From Takakia lepidozioides (lineage: Eukaryota; Streptophyta; Takakiopsida; Takakiales; Takakiaceae): a stretch of DNA of 64,000 nucleotides. Made by a program: the position numbers and the translations under genes. The DNA is taken from assembly GCA_030704615.1 (NCBI GenBank), contig CM060734.1, positions 13,330,001 to 13,394,000 on the forward strand, in the 5' to 3' direction. This document shows, one piece after another, positions 33,132 through 45,998 of this stretch (its first letter is position 1; each line of letters starts with the position of its first letter). Below the pieces are notes generated by a model that was not told the origin of the DNA, made no database searches, and was given only the letters and a program-made list of their open reading frames with translations.

Positions 33132-33779
33132 CTAAATTCCAAGTTTATCTCGGCAAACAAGGCATTTCAAATATTTTTTCAACCATTTTGTAATGCAATG
33201 TTGATGGTAGGTATGCATGCACGCTGGCAGTTGTATAATAGACTGGTGGTCTTCGATGACCTCCAAACAAACTGCACATTCCGGCTGATCCGACCCGCAT
33301 GTAGAAGCTTGATACACACTCGACGGCAATCGTGAGCTGATTTCTTCAGACGAAGCACCCTGGTTCCCATAGCTCTCTTCGGACTCGCTATCACTAGCTC
33401 CAAGTACAGTCCCCGGCATGGTGGGACTTTCCCGTGGCACTCTAGTTCTGAGGTTCCTCCTTGATGTGGACCGCAATACCTCCTCAATCGCCGAACCATA
33501 GGCTTTATGCTCCAGTACATGGACTCTTTTGAATGTGCAACAATGATTTAGTAGATCACGTACTGTTGAGAATAGGTTACGTCCACCTCGACCCGGGCAC
33601 AATAAGCACAATTCACCTAGTCTGAAATCTTTGTATCTATCATATAAATCACAATTTTTGCAGAAATATGTCAGAAAATATCGGTCGGCGTGCTCACGAT
33701 CATCTGGATCTCTGTTACGACCCCCTAACCATTTCTTTATTTTAGCTACATGTCTCTTGTTGGCCGTATTATTTGTCAT
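33132..33779 (-). CDS. RING-H2 finger protein, copy 1 (open)
   Basis: 215 codons from an ATG at 33,779 to a stop at 33,132. A basic N-terminus is followed by paired Cys (FCKNCDLYDR, GELCLLCPGRGG), a Ser-rich acidic stretch (ASDSESEESYGNQGASSEE), and a C-terminal RING-H2: ECAVCLEVIED...LPACMHTYHQHC...LKCLVCRD (C3H2C3). RING-H2 proteins are usually E3 ubiquitin ligases that recruit an E2. There is no membrane segment. It lies in a duplicated unit with mobile-element remains, so it may be element cargo rather than a host gene. Confidence 0.6.
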   Translation of the reverse strand: MTNNTANKRHVAKIKKWLGGRNRDPDDREHADRYFLTYFCKNCDLYDRYKDFRLGELCLLCPGRGGRNLFSTVRDLLNHCCTFKRVHVLEHKAYGSAIEEVLRSTSRRNLRTRVPRESPTMPGTVLGASDSESEESYGNQGASSEEISSRLPSSVYQASTCGSDQPECAVCLEVIEDHQSIIQLPACMHTYHQHCITKWLKKYLKCLVCRDKLGI

Positions 33780-34187
33780 CTTGTATAACAAATATTATAA
33801 TCACCGGTAGGTGATATAGCTCGTTGGCTGTAGAAATTCTGTTGGGATGAGAGAATGAAAGAAGAGAAATTTGTAAGGTTCCAGTTCACCGCGTGTTCAA
33901 TATCTAACAAGCATGAGTGTTTTCCATAAATGTGTGCGAGCCCTAGCTCGTGATCAATTGAAAGCTATATGTGAATTTGATCTCAGATAGCATGAGTTTT
34001 TTTTTTTGTGATTCCTTCATGGAAAGAGAATGAGCAAGGAAAAAATTATCAACACAAGATTGATTAAGAAACTAGGAGAGAGGCACGAAGGCAGTAACCC
34101 TTCGGGGTGAAGAGACACCATAATGTACGCTTCCTTTCGGAAGCGTCAAATAGTATTATAATATTATTTCGCTAGGAAGGTGGACAT

Positions 34188-34917
34188 CAGTGTTGGACCG
34201 ATATATAGGTCTTGGGCGGGTATCAACTAGGGTAAGGGTAATGGTATGAAGGATCATACCAGGCGGGTACCTACAAGGGCAAAACCCAGCAATACCCTGG
34301 TGGGGTAGGATATATGGACTTCTAAACCCTGGCACAAAACAGACAAGTCGGGTCTTCTTCCTCGCGCTACCACTCCAATACCATGCATGCGTCGGTTGAG
34401 GGACATGATGCAGGGGTAGGGTTTAGGGTAGTTTTCATTAGGGATACAAACTACATAGAGCATTTTCAAGAGGGCACTTCAATGAGATTTGAGGCAGATT
34501 TGACGAGATGCAATGTTAGTTTCTGCTCTTCAAGAGTGGTAGAGAAGAGTTAGGGGCCATTTGGGATATTTTTCAATATTGAAATGGGCCATTTGAATAG
34601 TTGAAATCTTATTGTGATTTAAAAGGCCTCAGTCCCTTTTTTACTTTTATTTTTATTTTTATTTTTATCGCTAGAAAGAACTGCACTAGTGTAGCTGGTA
34701 CCAAACCCTGGCACATACCAGGCTGGTATGACTTTTAAAATTTTGTTTAATACCATACCAATCAGATTTTCACTTTGATACCATACCATATACCATACCA
34801 GGCTATTAAATTTACACATCATTTGATACCAGTACCATACTGATTTCAATAATTCAACTGTACCCCAATACCATTACCCTAGTGGTATCAAAAAACCATG
34901 ATACCAGTCCAACACTG
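34188..34917. mobile_element. hAT-like MITE, copy 1 (730 bp)
   Basis: Ends are CAGTGTTGGAC... and ...GTCCAACACTG; the flanking 8-bp duplication is gtggacat/gtggacac (7 of 8). Terminal CAGTG and 8-bp duplications are hAT features. The inside is rich in ggtatggtacc-type strings and codes for nothing I recognise. Confidence 0.8.
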
Positions 34918-34934
34918 GTGGACACCTTTGTGAC

Positions 34935-35055
34935 ACCAAGGGTGGATTGAACCCACAACCACTTCCGATGTCTTTCGCTTCTTAGATCTGCTTCGCTCAA
35001 CATCACCGCAAATGTGTAATGCCTTCCATGAAGATGTGTCAATTACCATTGGGCT
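34935..35055 (-). other. tRNA-like promoter boxes, possible SINE head
   Basis: On the minus strand TAGCCCAATGGTAA resembles a pol III A box and GGGTTCAATCC a B box, about 95 nt apart. That is too far for a normal tRNA. It is repeated in unit 2 at about 38,640-38,756. Confidence 0.3.
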
Positions 35056-36329
35056 ACAAATGGGTTGTCGACACGAACGATAGAGAGGTGGCATACCGAT
35101 CCATTTTGGAAATGAAATGAATGTATTTAGTATGACCGTTATAAAACAATTGCAGTTTATGAACCATGCTTATTGTGTATCTATCGTATCCACAATGATA
35201 CGTTTCAGAAAAATATAATTCCGTCTCTTATGGACTGTTAAAACGTAAATTTTCAAATTGTGATAGTTTCAACTCACAAATGATTTTTTCAAATTTGATT
35301 ATACCGTATTGTGGATCCATGGTGAATGAATGTGTCTAATGAAGAAAGGTTTGTTATTTCAAAAGAATTTATTCGTAAAGGACTTTGTGAAAATAGTTAT
35401 TTTTTAGGCTCAAAATAATACATAATTTTTTTTGACTTCACATTTTTTAATGATTGTTTTCATTCCAGATTCCTCATTCTTCAAAGCAAAAGAGGGAGAG
35501 TCCATTTTCTTAAAATTTTTTTGTATCCTATATTTAAAAAAAATCCATAACGTCCTTTTTTATGGATTGTGACAATTTCTTAGGGACTTTTTAAAAGTCC
35601 ATAATATCTAGAGATTCCGGTTTTTGGTAATGAGATTTAAAATTATGAAAGTATATGTAGATGAGTCTCTATATTTTAGTCTTTTTTTTATTAATTGCAT
35701 TGTCATGTAGCTGGAGTATGATAATTTACCACTATTCTATGTCCGGGAAACACAGTGTTGTGATAATAGAATGCATTGTCCTTGATTTCTATTGTCATGT
35801 AGCCCAAAATCCATCTGCAATGTGTTGTCTCTACTATATATTAGCGACCCTAAGATCCTAAAATTTGCTGAAACAATGTATGCACCATCGTCGATAAAAA
35901 CAAATTAATCAAACAAAAATAAGTAAGAGAATGGAACTGACGTTTGGATCAAGGGCCTACAAGATTATTATACCCTAAATGTCTTGTAATGTCATTGCAC
36001 TAATGAAGGTTTTCGCCAAATCTCCATAGGCTGGATTGTGATGAAAAGCCACACTGCGCACTTGAAAACTTTGCATTGCCATATCCAGCCTCCAAAGTCG
36101 TGTCTTATGAACATGCCAAAGAAATGGCTCATTTGCGAGCCAGAATGATAACGCGGAGTGATGCAATAAAAAAAAGGTCTTAACTGCGGAAGGTACATCA
36201 GGAGAAAACAAATTGATGTGTGGTCTCTCCTTAGGGATGAGCCAATAATCTCAAAGCTGAACTGGTGATGTTCCATCACCACACAAAACAAGTCCCTCCC
36301 AACACTACTAAGTTTACAACTGCCACAAG

Positions 36330-36410
36330 CAGAGAACAAACTCCCAGTGGTAAAGGGCACATACCACATGGGAAGTGGTTGTGGGTTCAAATCACTGGTT
36401 GGTGTGTCAT
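36330..36410 (+). other. tRNA-like promoter boxes, second possible SINE head
   Basis: AGTGGTAAAGGGC followed about 30 nt later by GTGGGTTCAAATCAC resembles A and B boxes at the spacing usual in tRNA-derived SINEs. The same sequence occurs in unit 2 at about 39,945-40,015. Confidence 0.3.
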
Positions 36411-36831
36411 ATAGGTGTCCCCCTTTCAGCCGGAAGACAGATAGCTTTCACTTTGTGGCACCTGTGGAGGGCTCGCTGCTCCAGAACATTCTCGAGAGAC
36501 ACTCGTTCAACTTCCAGCCTTCTATTATGCATCTACAATGACCTCATCACATAATCTAAGAAAGTGTGGAATAAGTGTTGTGCAGACTGTCAAAAGCGCC
36601 TAGACAAGCGTAGTCTATCCATGCCTCTTTCAAGAAGTTCTAGTGTTAGTGGCCGGATAGTGGCCGGATAAACATGTTAGGTACATTTTGTTTCCTACTT
36701 TATCATTTACCTAAATGCAATACATCATGGGACTTTGCTTCTTTTTTATTTTATTTTATTTTTAAACCCAGCATTTTAATTCACATTACGTCGATTTCTA
36801 TCCTCTTGAGCTAGTATTGGAATTAAATTTA

Positions 36832-37480
36832 CTAAATTCCAAATTTATCTCGGCAAACAGGGCATTTCAAATATTTTTTCAACCATTTCGTAATGCAATG
36901 TTGGTGGTAGGTATGCATGCACGCTGGCAATTGTATAATGGACTGCTGGTCTTCAATGACCTCCAAACAAACTGCGCATTCCGGCTGATCCGACCTGCAC
37001 GTAGAAGCTTGATACACACTCGACGGCAATCGTGAGCTGATTTCTTCAGACGAAGCACCCTGGTTCCCAAAGCTCTCTTCGGACTCGCTATCACTAGCTC
37101 CAAGTACAGTCCCCGGGCATGGTGGGACTTTCCCGTGGCACTCTAGTTCTGAGGTTCCTCCTTGATGTGGACCGCAATACCTCCTCCATTGCCGAACCAT
37201 AGGCTTTATGCTCCAGTACATGGACTCTTTTGAATGTGCGACAATGATTTAGTAGATCACGTACTGTTGAGAATAGGTTACGTCCACCTCGACCCGGGCA
37301 CAATAAGCACAATTCACCTGGTCTGAAATCTTTGTATCTATCTTATAAATCACGATTTTTGCATAAATATGTCAGAAAATATCGGTCGGCGTGCTCACGA
37401 TCATCTGGATCTCTGTTACGACCCCCTAACCATTTCTTTATTTTAGCTACATGTCTCTTGTTGGCCGTATTATTTGTCAT
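36832..37480 (-). pseudogene. RING-H2 finger protein, copy 2 (broken)
   Basis: Same gene as 33,132-33,779. An extra G near 37,115 shifts the frame before the Ser-rich segment and a TAT-to-TAA change near 37,341 adds a stop in the DLYDRYK segment. The RING-H2 itself is intact (PECAVCLEV...CMHTYHQHC...CPVC), with Pro restored in C-P-V-C where copy 1 has Leu. Confidence 0.7.
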
Positions 37481-37903
37481 CTTGTATAACAAATATTATA
37501 ATCACCGGTAGGTGATATAGCTCGTTGGCTGTAGAAATTATGTTGGGATGAGAGAATGAAAGAAGAGAAATTTGTAAGGTTCCAGTTCACCGCATGTTCA
37601 CCATCTAACAAGCATGAGTGTTTTCCATAAATGTGTGCGAGCCCTAGCTCGTGATCAATTGAAAGCTATATGTGAATTTGATCTCTTTGTATTGGTTTCA
37701 AGATAGCAAGAGTTTTTTTTTTTGTGATTCCTTCATGGAAAGAGAATGAGCAAGGAAAAACTTATCAACACAAGATTGATTAAGAAACCAGGAGAGAGGC
37801 ACGAAGGCAGTAACCCTTCGGGGTGAAGAGACACCATAATGTACGATTCCTTTTGGAAGCGTCAAATATTATTATAATAATATTTCGCTAGGAAGGTGGA
37901 CAC

Positions 37904-38618
37904 CAGTGTTGGACCGATATATAGGTCTTGGGCGGGTATCAACTAGGGTAAGGGTGGTATGAAGGATCATACCAGGCGGGTACCTACAAGGGCAAAACCC
38001 AGCAATACCCTGGTGGGGTAGGATATATGGACTTCTAAACCCTGGCGCAAAACAGACAAGTCGGGTCTTCTTCCTCGCGCTACCACTCCAATACCATGCA
38101 TGCGTCGGTTGAGGGACATGATGCAGGGGTAGGGTTTAGGGTAGTTTTCATTAGGGATACAAACTACATAGAGCATTTTCAAGAGGGCACTTCAATGAGA
38201 TTTGAGGCAGATTTGACGAGATGCAATGTTAGTTTCTGCTCTTCAAGAGTGGTAGAGAAGAGTTAGGGGCCATTTGGGATATTTTTCAATATTGAAATGG
38301 GCCATTTGAATAGTTGAAATCTTATTGTGATTTAAAAGGCCTCAGTCCCTTTTTTACTTCTATTTTTATTTTTATTTTTATCGCTAGAAAGAACTGCACT
38401 AGTGTAGCTGGTACCAGACCCTGGCACATACCAGGCTGGTATGACTTTTAAAATTTTGTTTAATACCATACCAGTCAGATTTTCACTTTGATACCATACC
38501 AGGCTATTAAATTTACACATCATTTGATACCAGTACCATACTGGTTTCAATAATTCAACTGTACCCCAATACCATTACCCTAGTGGTATCAAAAAACCAT
38601 GATACCAGTCCAACACTG
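37904..38618. mobile_element. hAT-like MITE, copy 2 (715 bp)
   Basis: Same ends as copy 1, flanked by a perfect 8-bp duplication gtggacac. It lies at the same place in unit 2, so the insertion came before the tandem duplication. Confidence 0.85.
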
Positions 38619-40234
38619 GTGGACACCTTTGTGACACCAAGGGTGGATTGAACCCACAACCACTTCCGATGTCTTTCGCTTCTTAGATCTGCTTCGCTCA
38701 ACATCACCGCAAATGTGTAATGCCTTCCATGAAGATGTGTCAATTACCATTGGGCTACAAATGGGTTGTCGACATGAACGATAGAGAGGTGGCATACCGA
38801 TCCATTTTGGAAATGAAATGAATGTAGTATGACCGTTATAAAACAATTACAGTTTATGAACCATGCTTATTGTGTATCTATCGTATCCACAATGATACGT
38901 TTCAGAAAAATATAATTCCGTCTCTTATGGACTGTTAAAACCTAAAATTTCAAATTGTGATAGTTTCAACTCACAAATGATTTTTTCAAATTTGATTATA
39001 TCGTATTGAGGATCCACGGTGAATGAATGCGTCTAATGAAGAAAGGTTTGTTATTTCAAAAGAATTTATTCGTAAAGGACTTTGTGAAAATAGTTATTTT
39101 TTAGGCTCAAAATAATACATAATTTTTTTTAACTTCACATTTTTGAATGATTGTTTTCATTCCAGATTCCTCATTCTTCAAAGCAAAAGAGGGAGAGTCC
39201 ATTTTATTAATTTTGTTTTGTATCCTATATTTAAAAAATCCATAACGTCCTTTTTTTTTTATGGATTGTGACAATTTCTTAGGGACTTTTTAAAAGTCCA
39301 TAATATCTAGAGATTCCGGTTTTTGGTAATGAGATTTAAAATTATGAAAGTATATGTAGATGAGTCTCCATATTTTAGTCCTTTTTTATTAATTGCATTG
39401 TCATGTAGCTGGAGTACGATAATTTACCACTATTCTATGTCCGGGAAACACAGTGTTGTGATAATAAAATGCATTGTCCTTGATTTCTATTGTCATGTAG
39501 CCCAAAATCCATCTGCAATGTGTTGTCTCTACTATATATTAGCGACCCTAAGATCCAAAAATTTGTTGAAACAATGTATGCACCATCGTCGATAACAACA
39601 AATTAATCAAACAAAAATAAGTAAGAGAATGGAACTGATGCTTGGATCAAGGGCCTATGAGATTATTATACCCTAAATGTCTTGTAATGTCATTGCACTA
39701 ATGAAGGTTTTCGCCAAATCTCCATAGGCTGGATTGTGATGAAAAGCCACGCTGCGCACTTGAAAACTTTGCATTGCCATATCCAGCCTCCAAAGTCGTG
39801 TCTTATGAACATGCCAAAGAAATGGCTCATTTGCGAGCCAGAATGATAACGCGGAGTGATGGCTGAACTGGTGATGTTCCATCACCACACAAAACAGGTC
39901 CCTCCCAACACTACTAAGTTTACAACTGCCACAAGCAGAGAACAAACTCCCAGTGGTAAAGGGCACATACCACCTGGGAAGTGGTTGTGGGTTCAAATCA
40001 CTGGTTGGTGTGTCATTTAGGTGTCCCCCTTTCAGCCGGAAGGCAGTAGCTTTCACTCTGTGGCACCTGTGGAGGGCTCGCTGCTCCAGAACATTCTCGA
40101 GAGACACTCGTTCAACTTCCAGCCTTCTATTATGCATCTACAATGACCTTATCACATAATCTAAGAAAGTGTGGAATAAGTGTTGTGCAGACTGTCAAAA
40201 GCGCCCAGACAAGCGCAGTCTATCAACCCGAACA

Positions 40235-41065
40235 TATTTATTACATTTATTCTAATGATCCCTTATAGCCAATGTAAGGATCTCTTAAATTAGAAAAATA
40301 AAAAAAACTAAATTACTATTTACGTTCGTTGTAAGGATCCCTTATAGCGTTCGAAGGATTTCATAGAGCGAAAAACAAATCGGTCAACCATGACGAAGAA
40401 GATAAACCTTAACATATTTTTTATATTTATTCTAACGATCCCTTAATATCCTTAGAGCCAATGTAAGGATTTATTAGATTGGGAAAATAGAATAAGCTAA
40501 ATTGCTATTTACGTTCGTTCTAAGGACCCCTTAGAGCCGCTCTAAGCCACTCTAAGGATTTCATACAGCGGAAAAACAGAAAAAGCTAAATTGCTATTTA
40601 TATTCGCTCTAAGAATCCTTTAGAGCCGCTCTAGGGGTTTTTTAGAGTGGAAAAACGAAAAAACTAATTTTTTATTTACATTCGATGTAAGTATTACTTA
40701 GAGTAAGAAAATAAAAAAAGATAAATTGCTATTTACATTCGCTCTAAGGATCCCCTAGAGCCGCTCTAAGCCGCTCTAGGATATTCTACAGCGGGGAACA
40801 GAAAAAACTAAATTGCTATTTGTATTTGCTCTAAGGATCCTTCAGAGCCGCTCTAAGGATTTATTAGAGCTGGAAAACAAAAAAAATCTAAATGGCTATT
40901 CACATTTGATCCAAGCATTACTTAGAGCAAGAAAACAGAATAAACTATATTGCTATTTGCGATCACTCTAAGGATCCCTTAGAGCCGCTTTGAGCCGCTC
41001 TAAGGATTTTTTAGAGTGATTAAAAAACCAACACATTCACTCTAAGAGTTTCTTAGAATCAGTCT
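40235..41065. repeat. Degenerate satellite with TCTAAGGATCC...GGCTCTAAG palindromes
   Basis: Units of about 110-120 bp repeat gctctaaggatcccttagag and agccgctctaaggatttcat with aaaaagctaaattgctattt spacers, about seven copies. No coding potential. Confidence 0.75.
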
Positions 41066-42180
41066 AAGGATTTTTTATTGCGTCATTGGATATATCAGAT
41101 TACGATCAATATTATACATGTCATATTTGATGTATACATATGGATATATATACATTATACAATATACGAATATGAACTCCTATATCAGATTGGACTGGTT
41201 TCAGCACTGGTTTTCCAAACAAAAAAAAATTGTATAGGGATTCGAACCCTTATAGCTATCCATTATAGCATACAAAATTATGGCCCAAAGGCCTTAAAGA
41301 TTAACCATAAAGGTTAAAAAAATTGGAGATTTTGAAATATAATAGGATAAACAATTTGATTGAATGGATTTTGAATTTATTGAAAATATGATATAATATA
41401 GTATTATACATTATATATTATATATTGATTTATATTTAAATTATTTAATACATATTATTATTATTATTATTTAAAAGTATTATTCGTTAAATAAATCCGT
41501 TAATATAAATAGTATATTTGAAGTTTTTGAGATGTAATATGATAGATAACTTGATAGATTAGATTTAAATTGGAATGATGAATCTGACATTGAAAGCATG
41601 ATGTAAATTGATAATATATTTACTTTTATAATATATAATATACATAATTATGTTTAAATAAACAAACTTATTATAATTTTAGTTCCTTTAAATAAATTTA
41701 TATAAATAATATAAATATTTAAGATTTTAAATTTGGAATAAGAAAATATAATGATGAGATATAAAGTGATATGAGTAAATAATTATGTAGTAGGTAAAAT
41801 AACACATGATTGTAACTCATAATGATTGATTTATGATAATGGATGGAATGATAATTGACTGGTTGATGGATAGAATCATAGTTGATTTATGTAGCAACGT
41901 CGTTAGATTATAGCTAGATTTAAAAATATATTTACTTATTATTAAATTTATTTATTTAATATACTATAAATATTCGTTCTTCATATACTTATTTATACTA
42001 TATATATGATTCTGATTGTATTTAAATATTTATAATATCTAAGTAGTATATACTATATTGATATCATGCTTGAATATCACATATACTATAGATTATGATG
42101 TAACTTTCAAGTGGCATAATCACAATGTAATGAATTTTGATGATTTCTTGGAAATATAAGATAGTGTTTTTGGTAGTTAT
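41066..42180. other. AT-rich stretch, nothing recognised
   Basis: Very AT-rich with ata/tta micro-repeats. A T-arm-like gggattcgaaccct lies at 41,236, but no cloverleaf is found around it. Confidence 0.5.
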
Positions 42181-42189
42181 CTGATAGTG

Positions 42190-43260
42190 TGTCAAATATG
42201 TTAGAAGAAAATAAAACAAAACGAAACGACAGAGAAAGAACGAAGAGACAAAATGAAGAGAAAGAAAGAAGGGAAAATTTTATTCCGCTGAGCAACTCAC
42301 ACAGAAATACAAAGAACAGAGATAAAAAAAGAAACATAAACAAAGACAGAAAGTGAAAGAAAAAAACAAATTAAGGTTACTTAGAAGAACTAGGAGACAT
42401 TTCTATTTTGACATAAAACCAAAAGCACAAAGAAACATAAACAAACAACAGAAGCAAAAAAGAAAGACAATCGAAGAGGAAAGAAGAAAGTGAAGGAAAA
42501 AACAAATGAAGGCTACTCAGAACTAGAACTAGGAGACAGTTCATTTTGCCACAGAACCGAAAGAACAAAGCAACATAAACAAACAACAAAAGCACAGAAG
42601 AAACACAAACAAAGAGGAAAGAAAACAGAACGAATATAAAGTGAACAACTCACACAAAAATACAGAGAACAGATATCAGAAAGAAACATAAACAAAGAAC
42701 TGAAAGTGAAAGAAAAAAACAAATGAAGGTTACTGAGAAGAGTTCTATTTTGCCACAGAATCGGAAGAATAAAGAAACATAAACAAACAATACAAGCAAA
42801 GAAGAAACACAAATTATGGTAAAGGAGCAGAACTGAGAGACAATTCTGTTCTATACAAAAAGCTTGCTTGCAGAAGAAAGTGAAGGAAATGATCCTCGTT
42901 CTGCATACTTATAGAGTTTTCAAATGATAAAAAAACAACAGAATGAAAGAGAAAAAGGAAGAGAAAGTTCTATTATATCGAAAAACTCACACAGAAAGAC
43001 AAAGAATAGAGATTAGAAAGAAACATAAACAGAGAACCAAAAGTGAAGAACAAAGTCAAATGAAACTGCTGAAAAGAACTAAAAAACATTGCCAAAGAAC
43101 CGAAAGGACAGAGAAACATAAACAAGTAACAGAAACAAAGAAGAAACACAGAAATGAAGATGAAAGAGCAAAACTAAGAGACGGTTTTATTGTCTGCAAA
43201 CAACTTGCGAAAAGAAAGAGAAGAAAATGATCCTCGTTTTCTATACTTATAGGGAAAAAA
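42190..43260. repeat. Purine-rich stretch with GAAACATAAACAAA repeats
   Basis: The strand is strongly A/G-biased with recurring gaaacataaacaaa and gaagaaacacaa strings in a loose period of about 180-200 bp. Open frames (Lys/Glu-rich one way, Phe/Leu/Ser-rich the other) follow from the composition and are not called. Confidence 0.6.
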
Positions 43261-43559
43261 ATGAGTTACAGTCTAAAAAGAATGAATGAAAAATAAAAAT
43301 AATTGGATGAAAACAGAATGAAAAGTTGCTATTTATTAACCTTATCCCATACACTTTTTGAATAGGTACTAACTCATGAAGGTTTATTTAAAAATGGATG
43401 TCGGTGCATTACAAATAGCTGTATGAACGTTTATCGAAGACAAAATCTTGTTTTAATTGTAATAAATGGTGTCACCTACAAATTTTGTCGGTACATACCA
43501 ATAAATAGTACATTTGATTCTTAAATGTAATGATCAAAGTTGATATATATATATATATA

Positions 43560-45335
43560 TATTCCCCTTAGGACTCCTTAGGGCCGCCCTAAAGAGTCCT
43601 AAAAGCAATCAAAAATAATAATTTACATCTTTATATTTTCCCCTCTTAGGACTCCTTAGGGCCGCCCTAAGGAGTCATAATGGCAATTATAAATAACAAA
43701 ATACATCTTTCCATTTTTTCCCTCTTATGAGGCTATTATAAATAATAATTTATATCATTCTATTTTCCAACTCTTAGGACTCTTTAGGGGCGCACTAAGA
43801 AGTCCTAAGGGTAATTATAAATAATAATTTACAACTTTCAATTTTCCACTTCTTAGGACTCTTTACGACGGCCCTATGGAGTCCTGAGGGCAATTATAGA
43901 TAATAATTTATATGTTTCTATTTTCCTCTTTTTATAACCCCTTAGGTTGCCGAAACAGGTCTTAATAATAATTTATATATTTTCATTTTCCCTCTCTTAG
44001 GATTCCTTAGGGCCGCCCTAAGGAGTCCTAAGGGAGATCATAAATAATTATTTACATATTTCAATTTTCCCCTTCTTAGCACTCCTTAGGACGGCCCTAA
44101 GGAGTCCTAAGGGTAATTATAAATAATAATTTATATGTTTCTATTTTCCCCCTCTTATAACCTCTGAGGTTGTCTAAACGGGTCTTAAGGGCAATTATTT
44201 ATGTCTTTCCATTTTTCTCATCTTAGGACTCCTTAGGACTGTCCTATGAAGCCCTAAGGGTAATTATAAATAATACTTTATACATTTTTATTTTCCCCTT
44301 TCTTAGGACTCCTTAGGACCGTCATGAGAAGTCCTAAGGGCAATTATAAATAATAATTTATACGTTTCCATTTTCCTCCTCTTATAACCCCTTAGGCTGC
44401 CTAAACGGGTCTTAAGGACAATTATTTATGTCTTTCCATTTTTCTCCTCTTAGGACTGTCCTATCCTAAGAAGCCCTAAGGATAACTATAAATAATAATT
44501 TGTATGTTTTCATTTCTTCCTCTCTTAGGACTCCTTAGGGCAGTCCTAAGAAGTCCTAAAGGCAACTATAGATAATAATTATTTGTTCTATTCTCCCCCT
44601 CTTATAACTCCTTAGGTTGCCTAAACGGGTCTGAAAGGCAAATATTTATATCTTTTCATTTTTCTCCTCTTAGGACTCCTTAGGACTGTCCTATCCTAAG
44701 AAGCCCTAAGGATATCTATAAATAATAATTTATATGTTTTCATTTTTCCCTCTCTTAGGACTCCTTAGGGCAGTCCTAAGAAGTCCTAAAGGCAACTATA
44801 GATAATAATTATATGTTCGATTTTCCCCCTCTTATAACTTCTTAGGTTGCCTAAACGGGTCTTAAGGGCAAATATTTATATCTTTCCATTAGGACTATCC
44901 TAAGAAGTCCTAAGGGTAATTATAAATAATAACGTATATGGTTTTATTTTCCTATAATTTATATATTTCTATTTTCCCCCTCTTAGGACTCCTTAGGGCC
45001 ACCCTAAGGAGTCCGGCAATTATAGATAATAATTTATATATTTCCATTCTCCTCTTCTTATAACCCCTCAGGCTGTCTAAACGGGTCTTAAGGGCAAATA
45101 TTTATGTCTTTCCATTTTTTTCCTCTTAGGACTCCTTAGGACTGTCCTAAGAAGTCCTAAGGGTAATTATAAATAATAATAATATGTATGTCTTCATTTC
45201 CCCCCTCTTAGGACTCGTTAGGGCCACCCTAAGCAGTCCTAAGGGAAATTATAAATACTAATTTACATATTTCCATTCCCCCCCCCCCCTTAGGACTCCC
45301 TAGGGCAATCCTAAGGAGTCCTAAGGGCAGTTATA
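43560..45335. repeat. Hairpin satellite, CTTAGGACTCCTTAGGGCCG...CCTAAG family
   Basis: About twenty units of 70-100 bp carry a palindrome of the form cttaggactccttaggg-cc-gccctaaggagtcctaag. They are joined by caattataaataataattta and tccattttcccc spacers. A second unit type (cccttaggttgcctaaacgg) alternates in the middle part. It ends in a TA microsatellite next to the MITE at 45,359. Confidence 0.85.
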
Positions 45336-45358
45336 TATATATATATATATATACTAAC

Positions 45359-45998
45359 CAGTGTTGGACTGGTATGTCCATTTTTTAATACCAAACTAGT
45401 CCTGGTATGAAGGGTCCCACCCCTTTTTCATACCAGGCTAGTATAGGTATCTATATAGGTATGAGCAACTTGGGTATGAATCTGGTATGAGTAGTTGTAC
45501 TTTGGGCTGTATATGAGTATGGTACTGGTATTGCCCTTTCTCTGTAGTGATACTGGGGGGGGTATGAGCACTGGTATGGTATTTCTACAGCTCACCATAC
45601 ATAGAAATAAATGTCATTTAGCACAAAGTTAATTTTAATCCAAGCCGTGAAACACTAGGCAAAGGTAACCCAAAGTAGCACGAAACAGCAAATGAAGTCT
45701 AAATTGCAACATGAAGCCTTGAATTAACCAAATTGTAGTACAGGGCATAATTAGCTGCACTAACACATACTCATACCTACCTCCATTCGCCATGAACTCA
45801 CCGCAATACTGGTATCGAGACCATGCTATTCCTCCATATACCCGGACTGGTATGGTATGTGTGGGGGGAATAATAAAACCATACTCTCCCAGTACGTGTA
45901 TCACATGGGTATCATACCCGACTGGTATGTTCTAAAATATATATATTCATATCTGTATTCCATACCTAGGTTCAACCAGGTATACCAGTCCAACACTG
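45359..45998. mobile_element. hAT-like MITE, copy 3 (640 bp)
   Basis: Ends are CAGTGTTGGACTGGTAT and its inverse; flanks atactaac/gtactaac (7 of 8). Its interior is more diverged from copies 1 and 2 than they are from each other. Confidence 0.8.

Larger units (their letters stand above)
33021..36617. repeat. Tandem duplication, unit 1 (about 3.6 kb)
   Basis: It begins aatacatcatgcgactttgc and ends about gcgtagtctatc. The unit at 36,721-40,225 is collinear and nearly identical. It contains a RING-H2 ORF, an hAT-like MITE and tRNA-like promoter boxes. The spacer 36,618-36,720 holds a paired gtggccggata motif; this spacer recurs inverted at 51,314-51,405. Confidence 0.85.
36721..40225. repeat. 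Tandem duplication, unit 2 (about 3.5 kb)
   Basis: Collinear with 33,021-36,617. It differs by small indels, including a loss of about 90 bp near 39,860, and by point changes. It holds a broken RING-H2 copy, an hAT-like MITE and the same tRNA-like boxes. Confidence 0.85.

Noticed and set aside
41190-41300. tRNA gene on the minus strand
   Set aside because: A T-arm-like GGGTTCGAATCCC and a T run are present, but only about 40 nt lie between a possible acceptor stem and the T arm, and no D or anticodon arm can be drawn.
42943-43230. Lys/Glu-rich 95-codon protein
   Set aside because: It follows from the purine-rich composition; equal frames appear throughout that stretch and on the other strand.
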